Below, one piece after another: positions 17,436 through 25,746 of a stretch of 64,000 nt of DNA. Numbering within the stretch: the stretch's first letter is position 1; every line of letters starts with the position of its first letter. A model generated the notes under the pieces. It made no database searches and was not told where the DNA came from. It saw nothing but the letters and a program-made list of their open reading frames with translations. The position numbers were made by a program, and so were the translations under genes. The DNA comes from Flavobacteriales bacterium (GTDB lineage Bacteria; Bacteroidota; Bacteroidia; Flavobacteriales_F; PHOS-HE28): assembly GCA_016710965.1 (NCBI GenBank), contig JADJTW010000003.1, positions 1 through 64,000 on the forward strand. Reading direction: 5' to 3'.

Positions 17436-17894
17436 CCCGCAATGCGGGGAGCCAAAGATGATCTGTGGACCGGCTCCGTTGGCCCCAAATGGCGACCCCG
17501 GCACCTGGGCAGGTGGCGCCGGGGTCTGGGATCGTTGGTCGTGCTGACCGCCGATTTTGGCGTTGGTCGAAGCGAACTATGCCACCAGGACGAGCGTGTC
17601 TTCGGGGATCCCCTCCGCTACCGGCGCGGGAGCGGTTACCGGCGTGGGCGGCTCGGGGAGCACGATCCGCTCGGCGAATAGTTGTTCTTCATCGGTAAGG
17701 CAGAGCAGCAGAGTAAGCGTTTGAACGGGCCACATCGTGGAAAAGGGGGTTAGCGTGGTTACCGTCAGCGAGAAGAGTTGCGCAAGGTTTCAGGTGGAGG
17801 GGTCAGATGTCAAGACGAATACAGGAATTTTCCCGACGAAAACCCTTGACAGGGGCGCCTTGGGGTTGAAGAACCGAAGCCGCAACTTCGCCCA
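17436..17894. other. Intergenic region upstream of acs
   Basis: About 460 bases between the divergent M14 gene and acs. Apart from one doubtful small frame at 17577-17735 no gene is visible. A possible acs promoter lies at its right end: a TTG near 17859 and CAACTTCG as a weak -7 about four bases before the ATG. Confidence 0.5.
17577..17735 (-). CDS. Possible 52-residue small protein
   Basis: ATG at 17735 opens a frame MWPVQTLTLLLCLTDEEQ with a hydrophobic start and a Pro/Val/Glu-rich tail (PEPPTPVTAPAPVAEG) ending in TAG. The tail looks like a typical low-complexity bacterial linker and uses host-like codons. There is no clear promoter and no family. It may be a chance frame. Confidence 0.3.
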   Translation of the reverse strand: MWPVQTLTLLLCLTDEEQLFAERIVLPEPPTPVTAPAPVAEGIPEDTLVLVA

Positions 17895-19802
17895 ATGAGC
17901 ACGCCTTACCGCCTGAAGACCTGGGACGAGTATGTGGCCGCGCACAGGCGCAGCATAGATGACCCCGAGGCATTCTGGGACGATGTCGCTACGAACTATT
18001 CCTGGCGGAAGCCCTGGACGAGCGTGCTCGAATGGGACTTCGTCAAGCCCGAGGTGAAGTGGTTCGGCGGCGGGCAACTGAATATCACCGAGAACTGCCT
18101 GGACCGACACCTTGCCACGCGCGGCGACAAGACCGCCATCATCTGGGAGGCGAACGACATCGATCATCCATCGAAGCACATCACCTATCGCGAGTTGCAT
18201 GCGCAGGTGTGCCGCATGGCCAACGTGCTGAAGAAGCATGGTGTGAAGAAGGGCGACCGTGTGTGCCTCTACATGCCCATGGTGCCATCGCTCGCCATCA
18301 GCGTGCTGGCGTGCGCGCGGATCGGTGCTATCCACTCGGTGGTCTTCGGTGGTTTCAGCGCGAATTCGCTCGTGGATCGGATCAACGACTCGCAGTGCTC
18401 GGTGGTGATCACCAGCGATGGCATCCGGCGCGGAGCGAAGAACATTCCGGCCAAGACCGTGGTGGATGAAGCCCTTCCCTCCTGCCCCACCATTGGTTGC
18501 GTGCTCGTGAGCAAATGCACGGACGATGCTGTTCCGATGCAGGCCGGTCGAGATCATTGGATCGAAGACGAGTTGAAAGCCGTTGATGCTATCTGCCCCG
18601 CCGAGCCGATGGACAGCGAAGACCCGCTCTTCATCCTCTACACCAGCGGTAGCACCGGCAAGCCGAAGGGCGTGGTGCATACCTGCGGCGGATACATGGT
18701 CTACGCTGGCTACTCCTTCGCCAACGTGTTCCAATGCGAGGAGAACGATGTGTTCTGGTGTACGGCCGACATCGGTTGGATCACAGGCCATAGCTACATC
18801 ATCTACGGCCCCTTGCTGAACGGCGCCACTTCCTTGATGTTCGCAGGCATCCCCACCTATCCGGACGCCACGCGCTTCTGGCAGGTGATCGAGAAGCACA
18901 AGGTGAACCAGTTCTACACCGCACCCACGGCCATCCGCTCGCTGATGGCCGCAGGGCATGATCTGCCGTCGCGCTTCGCCATGCCTTCCTTGAAGTTGCT
19001 CGGCACAGTGGGTGAACCGATCAACGAGGAAGCCTGGCATTGGTACCACGAGCAAGTGGGCAAAAAGCGTTGCGCTGTCGTGGACACATGGTGGCAGACC
19101 GAGACCGGCGGCATCATGCTCAGTGGCTTGGGCGACATCACGCCGATGAAGCCAGCGCACGCAGGCTTACCCTTGCCCGGGATCCGCACGATCCTGGTGG
19201 ACCAGCAAGGCAATGAGTTGCACGGCGAGGCCGAAGGCTACCTGTGCATCGACTTCCCATGGCCGAGCGTGATACGCACCACATGGGGCGATCATGAGCG
19301 CTGCCGGCTCAACTACTTCGCGCAATACCCTGGCCGTTACTTCACCGGCGATGGCGCCAAGCGCGATGCCGATGGCTTCTTCCGCATCATCGGCCGCGTG
19401 GACGATGTGATCAATGTGAGCGGCCACCGCATCGGCACCGCTGAGGTCGAGAACGCCATCGACGAGCACCCCGACGTCGTGGAGAGCGCCGTGGTGGGCT
19501 ACCCGCACGACATCAAGGGACAGGGCATCTACGCCTTCGTGATCTGCGACCATGTGCGCACCGACAAGGATGCATTGCGGAAGGAAGTAATCGCCACCGT
19601 GGAACGCATCATCGGCAAGATCGCGCGGCCGGACAAGATCCAGTTCGTGAGCGGCCTGCCCAAAACGCGCAGCGGCAAGATCATGCGGCGCATCCTGCGG
19701 AAGGTGGCCGAGGGCGAGATGAATGCCTTGGGGGATACGAGCACACTATTGGACCCAGGCGTGGTCGAGGAGATCAAGGCAGGGAAAGGTATGATCGCGT
19801 AA
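17895..19802 (+). CDS. acs: Acetyl-coenzyme A synthetase
   Basis: A 635-residue AMP-forming acetate-CoA ligase that makes acetyl-CoA from acetate, ATP and CoA through acetyl-AMP. The adenylation motif YTSGSTGKPKGVVHT is near residue 250. WWQTETGG marks the acetyl pocket, the hinge reads YFTGDGAKRDADGFFRIIGR, and the C-terminal catalytic Lys lies in LPKTRSGKIMRR, a target of acetylation in this family. Length is normal. The last 50 codons are repeated 695 bp downstream at 20327-20480. The differences are silent, so the 3' end of this gene may have been replaced when the toxin-antitoxin cassette arrived. Confidence 0.96.
   Translation: MSTPYRLKTWDEYVAAHRRSIDDPEAFWDDVATNYSWRKPWTSVLEWDFVKPEVKWFGGGQLNITENCLDRHLATRGDKTAIIWEANDIDHPSKHITYRELHAQVCRMANVLKKHGVKKGDRVCLYMPMVPSLAISVLACARIGAIHSVVFGGFSANSLVDRINDSQCSVVITSDGIRRGAKNIPAKTVVDEALPSCPTIGCVLVSKCTDDAVPMQAGRDHWIEDELKAVDAICPAEPMDSEDPLFILYTSGSTGKPKGVVHTCGGYMVYAGYSFANVFQCEENDVFWCTADIGWITGHSYIIYGPLLNGATSLMFAGIPTYPDATRFWQVIEKHKVNQFYTAPTAIRSLMAAGHDLPSRFAMPSLKLLGTVGEPINEEAWHWYHEQVGKKRCAVVDTWWQTETGGIMLSGLGDITPMKPAHAGLPLPGIRTILVDQQGNELHGEAEGYLCIDFPWPSVIRTTWGDHERCRLNYFAQYPGRYFTGDGAKRDADGFFRIIGRVDDVINVSGHRIGTAEVENAIDEHPDVVESAVVGYPHDIKGQGIYAFVICDHVRTDKDALRKEVIATVERIIGKIARPDKIQFVSGLPKTRSGKIMRRILRKVAEGEMNALGDTSTLLDPGVVEEIKAGKGMIA
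19632..19785 (+). repeat. Left copy of a 154-bp direct repeat (acs 3' end)
   Basis: It lies in frame within acs, from codon DKIQFV to KAGK. The right copy is at 20327-20480, the same length without gaps. I count five differences, all in third codon positions and all silent. Confidence 0.92.
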
Positions 19803-19821
19803 GCCATCGCATCCAGGACCC

Positions 19822-19829
19822 TACCTTTG
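19822..19829 (+). promoter_or_regulatory. -7 promoter element of the toxin-antitoxin pair
   Basis: TACCTTTG, an exact match to TAnnTTTG, lies five bases before the antitoxin ATG at 19835. The transcript would be almost leaderless. Confidence 0.7.
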
Positions 19830-19834
19830 GGAGC

Positions 19835-20050
19835 ATGAAAGCAGGCAGCCCCATCAAAGGCGTGAAGCTCATCACGGACGAGACAGAGAACAGGCGTTAC
19901 GTGCAGATCGACCTCGTCACCTTGGCCAAGGAACCGGAAGCGGTCGAAGAATACCTCGATGGCTTGATCGCGCAATCGCGGCGCGGTGAAGCGACAGTGC
20001 CGCATGATCAGGTGATGCGTGCCGTGTACAAACGGGCAAAGCGCCGGTGA
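19835..20050 (+). CDS. Probable antitoxin of a RelE-type module
   Basis: A 71-residue acidic-then-basic protein. The first half has a beta-hairpin-like KLITDETENRRYVQIDL, the second a helix (EPEAVEEYLDGLIAQSR) and a basic tail. Such small proteins directly before a RelE-fold gene usually bind and neutralise the toxin. The role is inferred from position and size; the family is not recognised. The stop overlaps the toxin's GTG start (GTGA), typical of toxin-antitoxin pairs. It has its own exact -7 element. Because the toxin gene is broken, this antitoxin may now be an orphan. Confidence 0.7.
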   Translation: MKAGSPIKGVKLITDETENRRYVQIDLVTLAKEPEAVEEYLDGLIAQSRRGEATVPHDQVMRAVYKRAKRR

Positions 20051-20300
20051 GCTACAAGGTCGAATGGCTGAAAAGCGCGATACGCGAATTGAACGCACTA
20101 CCCGCACAGGTTGCGGTGCGCATCGGTGAATCCGTGGGCCGATTGGCGAATGATCCGAGACCCCATGGCTGCAAGAAGCTGATTGGGCACAAGAACCTAT
20201 GGCGCATCCGGATCGGCCACTACAGGGTCATCTAATTCATTGGCGATGCGATCAAGCTTGTTCGTATCGAAAGGTCTCTGACAGGAAGGACGCCTACTGA
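20047..20300 (+). pseudogene. RelE/ParE-like toxin, disrupted
   Basis: Starts at GTG overlapping the antitoxin stop and reads YKVEWLKSAIRELNALP, then RPHGCKKLIGHKNLWRIRIG and HYRVI, the core of the RelE/ParE ribonuclease fold. A TAA at 20233-20235 follows RVI, where the family continues with Tyr. The same frame goes on as FIGDAIKLVRIER, and after a one-base shift near 20274 the family's C-terminus VSDRKDAY and a TGA appear. Two separate lesions make a sequencing error unlikely. The last strand, which carries catalytic residues in many relatives, would be missing, so the toxin is probably inactive. Confidence 0.78.
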
Positions 20301-20320
20301 GAACGCCCCCACCCGTGGCA

Positions 20321-20485
20321 ATGTCTGACAAGATCCAGTTCGTGAGCGGCCTGCCCAAGACACGCAGCGGCAAGATCATGCGGCGCATCCTGCGCAAGGT
20401 GGCCGAAGGCGAGATGAATGCCTTGGGGGATACGAGCACACTATTGGACCCAGGCGTGGTCGAGGAGATCAAGGCCGGGAGGTGA
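20321..20485 (+). pseudogene. Right copy of the acs 3' end (remnant)
   Basis: A 54-codon frame opening MSDKIQFVSGLPKTRSGK and ending KAGR-stop. Bases 20327-20480 match acs 19632-19785 over 154 bp. The five differences (AAA/AAG, ACG/ACA, CGG/CGC, GAG/GAA, GCA/GCC) are all silent. The piece carries only the catalytic-Lys tail of acetyl-CoA synthetase and cannot act as an enzyme. It is best read as the displaced original end of acs or of a second allele. Confidence 0.88.
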
Positions 20486-21184
20486 TGGAAGCCCGGTTCA
20501 CGTTGATCGCACTTGTCGGTTTCTCGAATCGGATGCCGATCGAAGCCTGAAAGAACCGAACGTTGAGTTCGGACCAGATAGGACCACTGGACACATCTCT
20601 GTTCGGGACGACAACGCTGCACTCCTGATGGGGTCAACTATGTCTATTGGGATACAGCCGGTGGCATTGGAGTCTATTGCGAGGACACAACCCTTTACAG
20701 CATGGCCTTCGTGCGGTGCCTTCCGGAGCATGGGAGCTCCGGCCCTGCTCCGTATCGAGAACGCGTCCATCCTTGGCGAAGGATCGTCAATACGCATCGC
20801 TACCGCAGCTCACTGACATGACGCCTTATCATTTCACTGGAAACGAGGAAGACCGTAAGGCAGAATTGAACGTCAGGCGCTTGAATCTCACCTCCATCTC
20901 GGCAAGCTTCCGCCTGAAGAGCACGGATGGGGATCTTTGTCTTCAGCGGAATTTGGATCTGCTGGTGCGGTTTCATCCTGGGCGCTGAATCAGACGATGG
21001 CAAGGACGGTGCATACTTCGTCGATGAGTACTGGTCCCGCGATGGGTGCTACTCATTCCGAATAGGCATGGATGGCGATGGCTGAGTGCAAAGGTCACCC
21101 GGAACCTGTCTGAAAGAAGGCAATGGCTACGTCGGTCCGCAGTTGTTCCATGTCAATAGTACTCGGGACCATTGGCTTTATCTC
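20486..21184. other. Degenerate region without a supported gene
   Basis: About 700 bases of lower GC. Short protein-like pieces occur in different plus-strand frames: PDGVNYVYWDTAGGIGVYCE near 20628-20690 and DGKDGAYFVDEYWSRDGCYS near 21000-21060. None has a start or lasts more than about 65 codons. They look like the remains of one or two genes decayed by indels, continuing the disorder that begins at the acs duplication. Confidence 0.5.
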
Positions 21185-21601
21185 ATGGCCCAGCTCCACG
21201 ACGCCTTCGAGGACGGCAAGCGCATCAGCCCGAAACTCCCCGAGGGGAAGAAGAACTTCCTCATCGACATCGACGGCACCATCTGCGAGGACATCCCGAA
21301 CGAGGAACCTGAGCGCATGGCCGCGGCGACCATTTTCGAGGGCGCGCTGGAGATCTGCAACGGTTGGTTCGATGAGGGGCACATCATCACCTTCTTCACC
21401 AGCCGCACGGAGGACCACCGCGAAGTGACCACGGCTTGGCTCGATGAGCACGGCTTCAAGTACCACGCGATCCTCTTCGGCAAGCCGCGTGGCGGCAACT
21501 ACCACTGGATCGACAACCACATCGTGCGCGCCACGCGCTATGACGGTAAGTTCACCAAGCTAGTGGAGCGGCAGGCGACGATCGAGGCGTTCGAGGAGTA
21601 G
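21185..21601 (+). CDS. HAD-superfamily phosphatase-like protein
   Basis: A 138-residue protein with the HAD motif I in LIDIDGTICED (nucleophile and acid-base Asp) and motif II in ITFFTSRTEDH. A later KPRGGNYHWIDNH region could supply the Lys and acidic residues. It lacks a large cap domain, which suggests a phosphoprotein or bulky substrate. Similar small proteins in Bacteroidota are sometimes labelled as linked to sugar-nucleotide or capsule synthesis, but nothing nearby supports that. ATG 21185 is preferred because the conserved part begins soon after it. Longer frames run into the degenerate DNA upstream. Confidence 0.78.
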   Translation: MAQLHDAFEDGKRISPKLPEGKKNFLIDIDGTICEDIPNEEPERMAAATIFEGALEICNGWFDEGHIITFFTSRTEDHREVTTAWLDEHGFKYHAILFGKPRGGNYHWIDNHIVRATRYDGKFTKLVERQATIEAFEE

Positions 21602-21667
21602 TGATCGCGGGGTTGGGACGGGGGCAACCGCCCTTGAAGGAAGCGTCTTCTTAGCAGATCCAGAACC

Positions 21668-22733
21668 ATGAGGGAATACGTTACCCCGATCTTCCTGGCC
21701 AGCGCGCTGAACCTCTTCGCGCAATTCCCGCCGATCGACCTGGAATGGTCGGCGCTGAGGCCCTACCCGGCCATGTATGGTCCCAACATGCATGTGTCAC
21801 GCGATCCTGTCTATGGCAACTACGTCTGGGCGGTACAGGGCACTGCTGTGCAGATGGACGAACTGGCCAACGTGTTCCTTCCCGACGGCACTGATGTGAC
21901 CCCACTGTTCCCCTACGAGTTCAATGTCGGCAGCCTTGATGGATTGACCAACCTGAGCGTGCGTGACAGCGTGCTGCATTACACGATGTACCATATGAAC
22001 ATCGGCGGAAGCCCGCAGGACATCTACTGGCACATGGATGAGGGCATCATCCAGACCGACATGGATGGCTTCCTCAACGATCGCGGGTATGGCCTGATGG
22101 TGACGGACGATGCGGTGTACGGCTGCGGTGATACCGATACGAGCTTCTCTCCCCTTGTGACGGTCGCCCGTGCGGTGAAGCAGGACCTTCAGGGAACCTG
22201 CAGGGAACGTGACCTGGTCCGATCCCGCATCAAGCCATTCCAGTTTCTCAAGCATTGCCTTGATCGGCGACACTGTTTTCTGTGCCGCCTACCCCAGCAT
22301 CGTCTTTCTCGATCGCAACACAGGCGCGTTCCTCGATGCGCTCGACTTCTATCCCCCAGGCAGTTCATTCGACATGCAGCTGGTGGCGCATGGCACGCGC
22401 ATCTATTGGGGCGTGACCACCGGCACCGAACTGCGGTTCGGTTACCACGATCTGGCGACCGGTTCCGGCCTCAACGATCTCGTTCCCCTATCCGGACCGG
22501 CCGGAGCGGCGCACGTGGCGATGGACGCCCTGGATCGACTTTGGATCGGCATTACGACGGGCAATGTGGGCCGGTGGTTCCGGCTGGATGCGGAATTCAC
22601 CCAACTCGCCAGCGGCACGCTCTACGAGAGCATCGACGACATGTGCTTCGTGAACGGGAAGATCTCGTTCACCGGGATCATGGACTCCAGCATCTCAACG
22701 GCGTATGTGATCACCGGCACTCCTCAACCCTGA
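21668..22733 (+). pseudogene. Secreted propeller-like protein, frameshifted, no sorting domain
   Basis: The start MREYVTPIFLASALNLFAQ is a signal peptide. The frame reads well to about residue 175 (GCGDTDTSFSPLVTV), then the protein continues in another frame from about 22195 (NVTWSDPASSHSSFSSIALI) to the stop at 22733. One extra base near 22185-22208, inside the near-duplicated CAGGGAAC...CAGGGAAC, accounts for the shift. The content parallels the next gene (DRNTGAFLDAL against DRYTGAQITSN; LWIGITTGN against PWFTGNATDG), so they are tandem paralogs. This copy ends at VITGTPQP with no T9SS sorting domain. A sequencing error is possible. Confidence 0.7.
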
Positions 22734-22738
22734 TCGCC

Positions 22739-24097
22739 ATGAACAAGCACCTTGTCTCCACCTTGTTGTCGATCGGGCTTCCTGCGCTCCTAGGCGCCCA
22801 AACACCTCTGGTTCCCATTTGGTCGCAGCAATGGGCCTTCGGGCAGGATGAACAGCCCGTGCCGGTGCCCGTGAGCGCCGACAACCATGTAGCTGTGGAT
22901 GTCAGCTCCGGCAATGTGTACATCACGATCGATGATCAACTGCAGCAATACAGTCCGCATTTCGACCTGTTGCACCAATTCGCCTCGGATGGCATCGACC
23001 TGACACAGCAGCCCATACCCATGCTCGGAAGTGCTATCCCTACGGTGAATGATCCCGCCAACCTGGAAAGCACCTATGATCTACGGGCTCGAAATGGCGC
23101 GATCTACCATGAACGAGAGCTCAATACCGGATTCCAATCCGGTACCACAGGCAGCTTGAACCGGTCGGATGAAGATGGCCTCTCGCGCTGGAAGCTCGGG
23201 CTTGGCAAAGGCGGATATGCCTGGGGCCAAGGCAAGGTGCTGGTCGATGAACAAGGAGCCGTCTCCATCCGCAGCCTCGATGGCACAACGGCAATGATCC
23301 AATGCACGGACCACGAAGGCTGGGTCCAATGGGCGAAGTCCTACAACACGTTCGGGCCGTTCTCGGATGCGGTGCTGGTGGGCAACACGATCATTGCTGC
23401 CCGGTACGGGACTTTCGTCGCGATCGATCGTTACACCGGCGCGCAGATCACCTCCAATGTCGTGTTCCTGCCCAGCCTCGCTCCCATGCTGGCCACGGAT
23501 GGTACGCGCACCTACTTCGCCTACAGTGACTTTTCCGGCAATACCACTTGGGGCTGCGTCATACCAGGCTCCACGCCCATTTGGACACGCTCGGCCGCGC
23601 TCAACATCACGATCACTGAATTGGAAGTGGATGAATTCGGCAGACCATGGTTCACTGGCAACGCCACGGACGGCGTTTCCTCTCCGGTGCTTGTGGTCAC
23701 CGCCTCCGATGGCAGCGCGCACGACCTCTTCACTTACGGCACCAGCATGAACGACCTGGCCATGGGCGATGGGCAGGCTTATATCACCGGTCGGCTGGAC
23801 AATGCGACGAGCACGTATCTGATCGCCATTGGCACCGACATCACTACATCCGAGCGGAAACCGGCCTTGGATGCCTCGGTAAGGCTGTATCCGCAACCGG
23901 CGAGCACCAACTTGAGCATCGCCAATGCGACGGTTGTGCGTGGCACACGCGTGTTGGACATCACGGGCAAGGCGGTGGCCGCGCCGGTTCTCTCGGTCTC
24001 AATGGTCGATGTGAGCAAGCTCTCCGAAGGGGTCTACTTCGTGGAGCTGCACACGGCCGATGGACTGGTGGTCAGGCGTTTCTCCGTTGCGCGCTGA
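22739..24097 (+). CDS. Secreted propeller-like protein with T9SS sorting domain
   Basis: 452 residues with signal peptide MNKHLVSTLLSIGLPALLGAQ. The mature part is beta-rich with about 40-residue repeats, each of a strand, then a DG or GN turn, like a WD/PQQ-type propeller (for example GQGKVLVDEQGAVSIRSLDG). The sorting domain begins near residue 382 (LYPQPASTN) and ends VRRFSVAR. It starts five bases after its frameshifted paralog and so shares that transcript. No enzymatic motif is seen. The cargo may be displayed or released outside the cell. Confidence 0.8.
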   Translation: MNKHLVSTLLSIGLPALLGAQTPLVPIWSQQWAFGQDEQPVPVPVSADNHVAVDVSSGNVYITIDDQLQQYSPHFDLLHQFASDGIDLTQQPIPMLGSAIPTVNDPANLESTYDLRARNGAIYHERELNTGFQSGTTGSLNRSDEDGLSRWKLGLGKGGYAWGQGKVLVDEQGAVSIRSLDGTTAMIQCTDHEGWVQWAKSYNTFGPFSDAVLVGNTIIAARYGTFVAIDRYTGAQITSNVVFLPSLAPMLATDGTRTYFAYSDFSGNTTWGCVIPGSTPIWTRSAALNITITELEVDEFGRPWFTGNATDGVSSPVLVVTASDGSAHDLFTYGTSMNDLAMGDGQAYITGRLDNATSTYLIAIGTDITTSERKPALDASVRLYPQPASTNLSIANATVVRGTRVLDITGKAVAAPVLSVSMVDVSKLSEGVYFVELHTADGLVVRRFSVAR

Positions 24098-25678
24098 TCA
24101 GTCGAAGGTGACCATGCCGAAGCGGTAGTCCTTCTTGCGCGTGCTGTAGATGAACATCCGGTCGTCGTCCAACTGGCGCGCCGATTTGGGCCGTAGGATG
24201 AGGTCGCGTTTCTCCGGATCGAAGAACGCCTCGCGTTTCACATGGCCGTCGATGCTTACCGTGGCCATGGTAACGATCGAGCTCTTCCCTTGGAAATCCG
24301 TCGGCTTGAACTTGTCGCCTGCGTTCAGGAAGAGGTTCTCGCCATTGTCATTGTAGATGAAATACAGCTTGTCGCCCTTCACCTCCATGGCGTAGCTGCT
24401 GAAATAGCCGCCATCATTGGTGGTGTGCTGGAACTTGGGGATCTGGCTGGCCCACGCGATGTTGCCGTCGGGATCGATGTTGATGACGATGATGGAGTTG
24501 TACAGGTAGTGGTACACCGTGTAGCAGGTGGTTCGCCCCTGTGATGTGTAGCAGTTCTGCGTGGTGTACATGTAGTACTGCTCGCCCACGAGCACCGCGC
24601 CACCATCGTCACGTCTTACGATATCGCTCAAGTCGTATTCGTACAGTTCAAGTTCCTCGTCCTTCTTCTCGGCCTTCTTGCGCGCCTTCTCCTCCTGCTT
24701 CGCGGTCATGTACTGCGTGATGAAATCGTCCGAGAATTCCTTGTAGCTCTGGTGCTTCACCGCCTTGGTCTTCGGATCGAGGCTGAGGAAGAAGCAGCCG
24801 CGCACCTTGTTGGTTCCTTTCTCACCGTAGAAACCTCCGCACAGGATGTCGCCCATGCTCGAAGAGTCGAGGCTCAGGGTGAGGTCCTGGAGGAACTTGT
24901 CGTTGATATTGATCGCATGGTCCTGCTCGCTGCCATCGGCTGAGTAGGTGATGAGGTGGTAGTCGTAGGCCGCCTTGCCCGCGCGCTTGTTGGCTTTGGC
25001 CTCCCGCTTCTCAAGGTATTTCACACCGATCATCACCACATCACCCTTGCAGTCCACGCGGAATTCCTCGAATGAGAAGAGCTTGTCATCGTAGGGCAGG
25101 GTGATCTCACGGTCCCACTCGGGAGCCATGTCGGCGCTGAATACGTGCAGCTGGAATTTCTCCGGCATCTCCTTCTCATACGGAAGCTGCACATGCACCA
25201 GCACATGCTTGCGGTTGGGCGACAGCTCAACGCCGAAGCCACCCTGCCGCTCTTTCTCGGAATCGAACTCGGCCACGCGCTGCCATCCGCCTTCGGGCAT
25301 CATGTTGTCGGCTCCGAAGGTTCGCAGGTACATCGTGCGCTTATCGGCCTTCTTGTCGTAGAGGCTGGTGAACGCCAGGATGCGGTCCCCGATCACCATG
25401 AGGTCTTCCAGTTCGAGGTCCTTCTTCTCCATCTCGAGGTCGAGCACCTTACTGTACTGGGTGCGTAGCGACCCATCCACACGTTGGATCAGCACGTCCT
25501 TCTTCTTGCTCATGGTCATGAACACCGCTTCTGAGGACTGCCCGAATACCCGGCTGAATTCGCCCGTCTCCTTCTCGTTCAGTTCCGGACCGAAGTCCAC
25601 GCTGGCCTTGTCGGTCTTGGGCTGCGCGAAGGCTGCTACGCTTGCGAACAGTGTCGCAACGAGGATGGTCTTGTGCAT
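24098..25678 (-). CDS. Exported Bacteroidota protein of unknown function
   Basis: 526 residues with signal peptide MHKTILVATLFASVAAFAQ. The body is a series of beta strands alternating with polar turns (for example LEDLMVIGDRILAFTSLYDK), suggesting a propeller. A charged helical insertion occurs near 325-345 (EEKARKKAEKKDEELELYEY). A Tyr/Cys-rich stretch follows (QYYMYTTQNCYTSQGRTTCY) in which two Cys could pair. There is no sorting domain. The stop codon abuts the stop of the convergent T9SS gene without a gap. No family function is known to me. Confidence 0.75.
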   Translation of the reverse strand: MHKTILVATLFASVAAFAQPKTDKASVDFGPELNEKETGEFSRVFGQSSEAVFMTMSKKKDVLIQRVDGSLRTQYSKVLDLEMEKKDLELEDLMVIGDRILAFTSLYDKKADKRTMYLRTFGADNMMPEGGWQRVAEFDSEKERQGGFGVELSPNRKHVLVHVQLPYEKEMPEKFQLHVFSADMAPEWDREITLPYDDKLFSFEEFRVDCKGDVVMIGVKYLEKREAKANKRAGKAAYDYHLITYSADGSEQDHAININDKFLQDLTLSLDSSSMGDILCGGFYGEKGTNKVRGCFFLSLDPKTKAVKHQSYKEFSDDFITQYMTAKQEEKARKKAEKKDEELELYEYDLSDIVRRDDGGAVLVGEQYYMYTTQNCYTSQGRTTCYTVYHYLYNSIIVINIDPDGNIAWASQIPKFQHTTNDGGYFSSYAMEVKGDKLYFIYNDNGENLFLNAGDKFKPTDFQGKSSIVTMATVSIDGHVKREAFFDPEKRDLILRPKSARQLDDDRMFIYSTRKKDYRFGMVTFD

Positions 25679-25746
25679 TTCGTGCAGTTGTGAGGGCGGC
25701 CAAAATAGACTGTTAAGCGATCGCTGCGCAGCTTCGGCGCGAATGC

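Noticed and set aside
17790..19160. 456-codon minus-strand frame
   Set aside because: Antisense to acs, which has all its motifs; composition typical of shadow frames.
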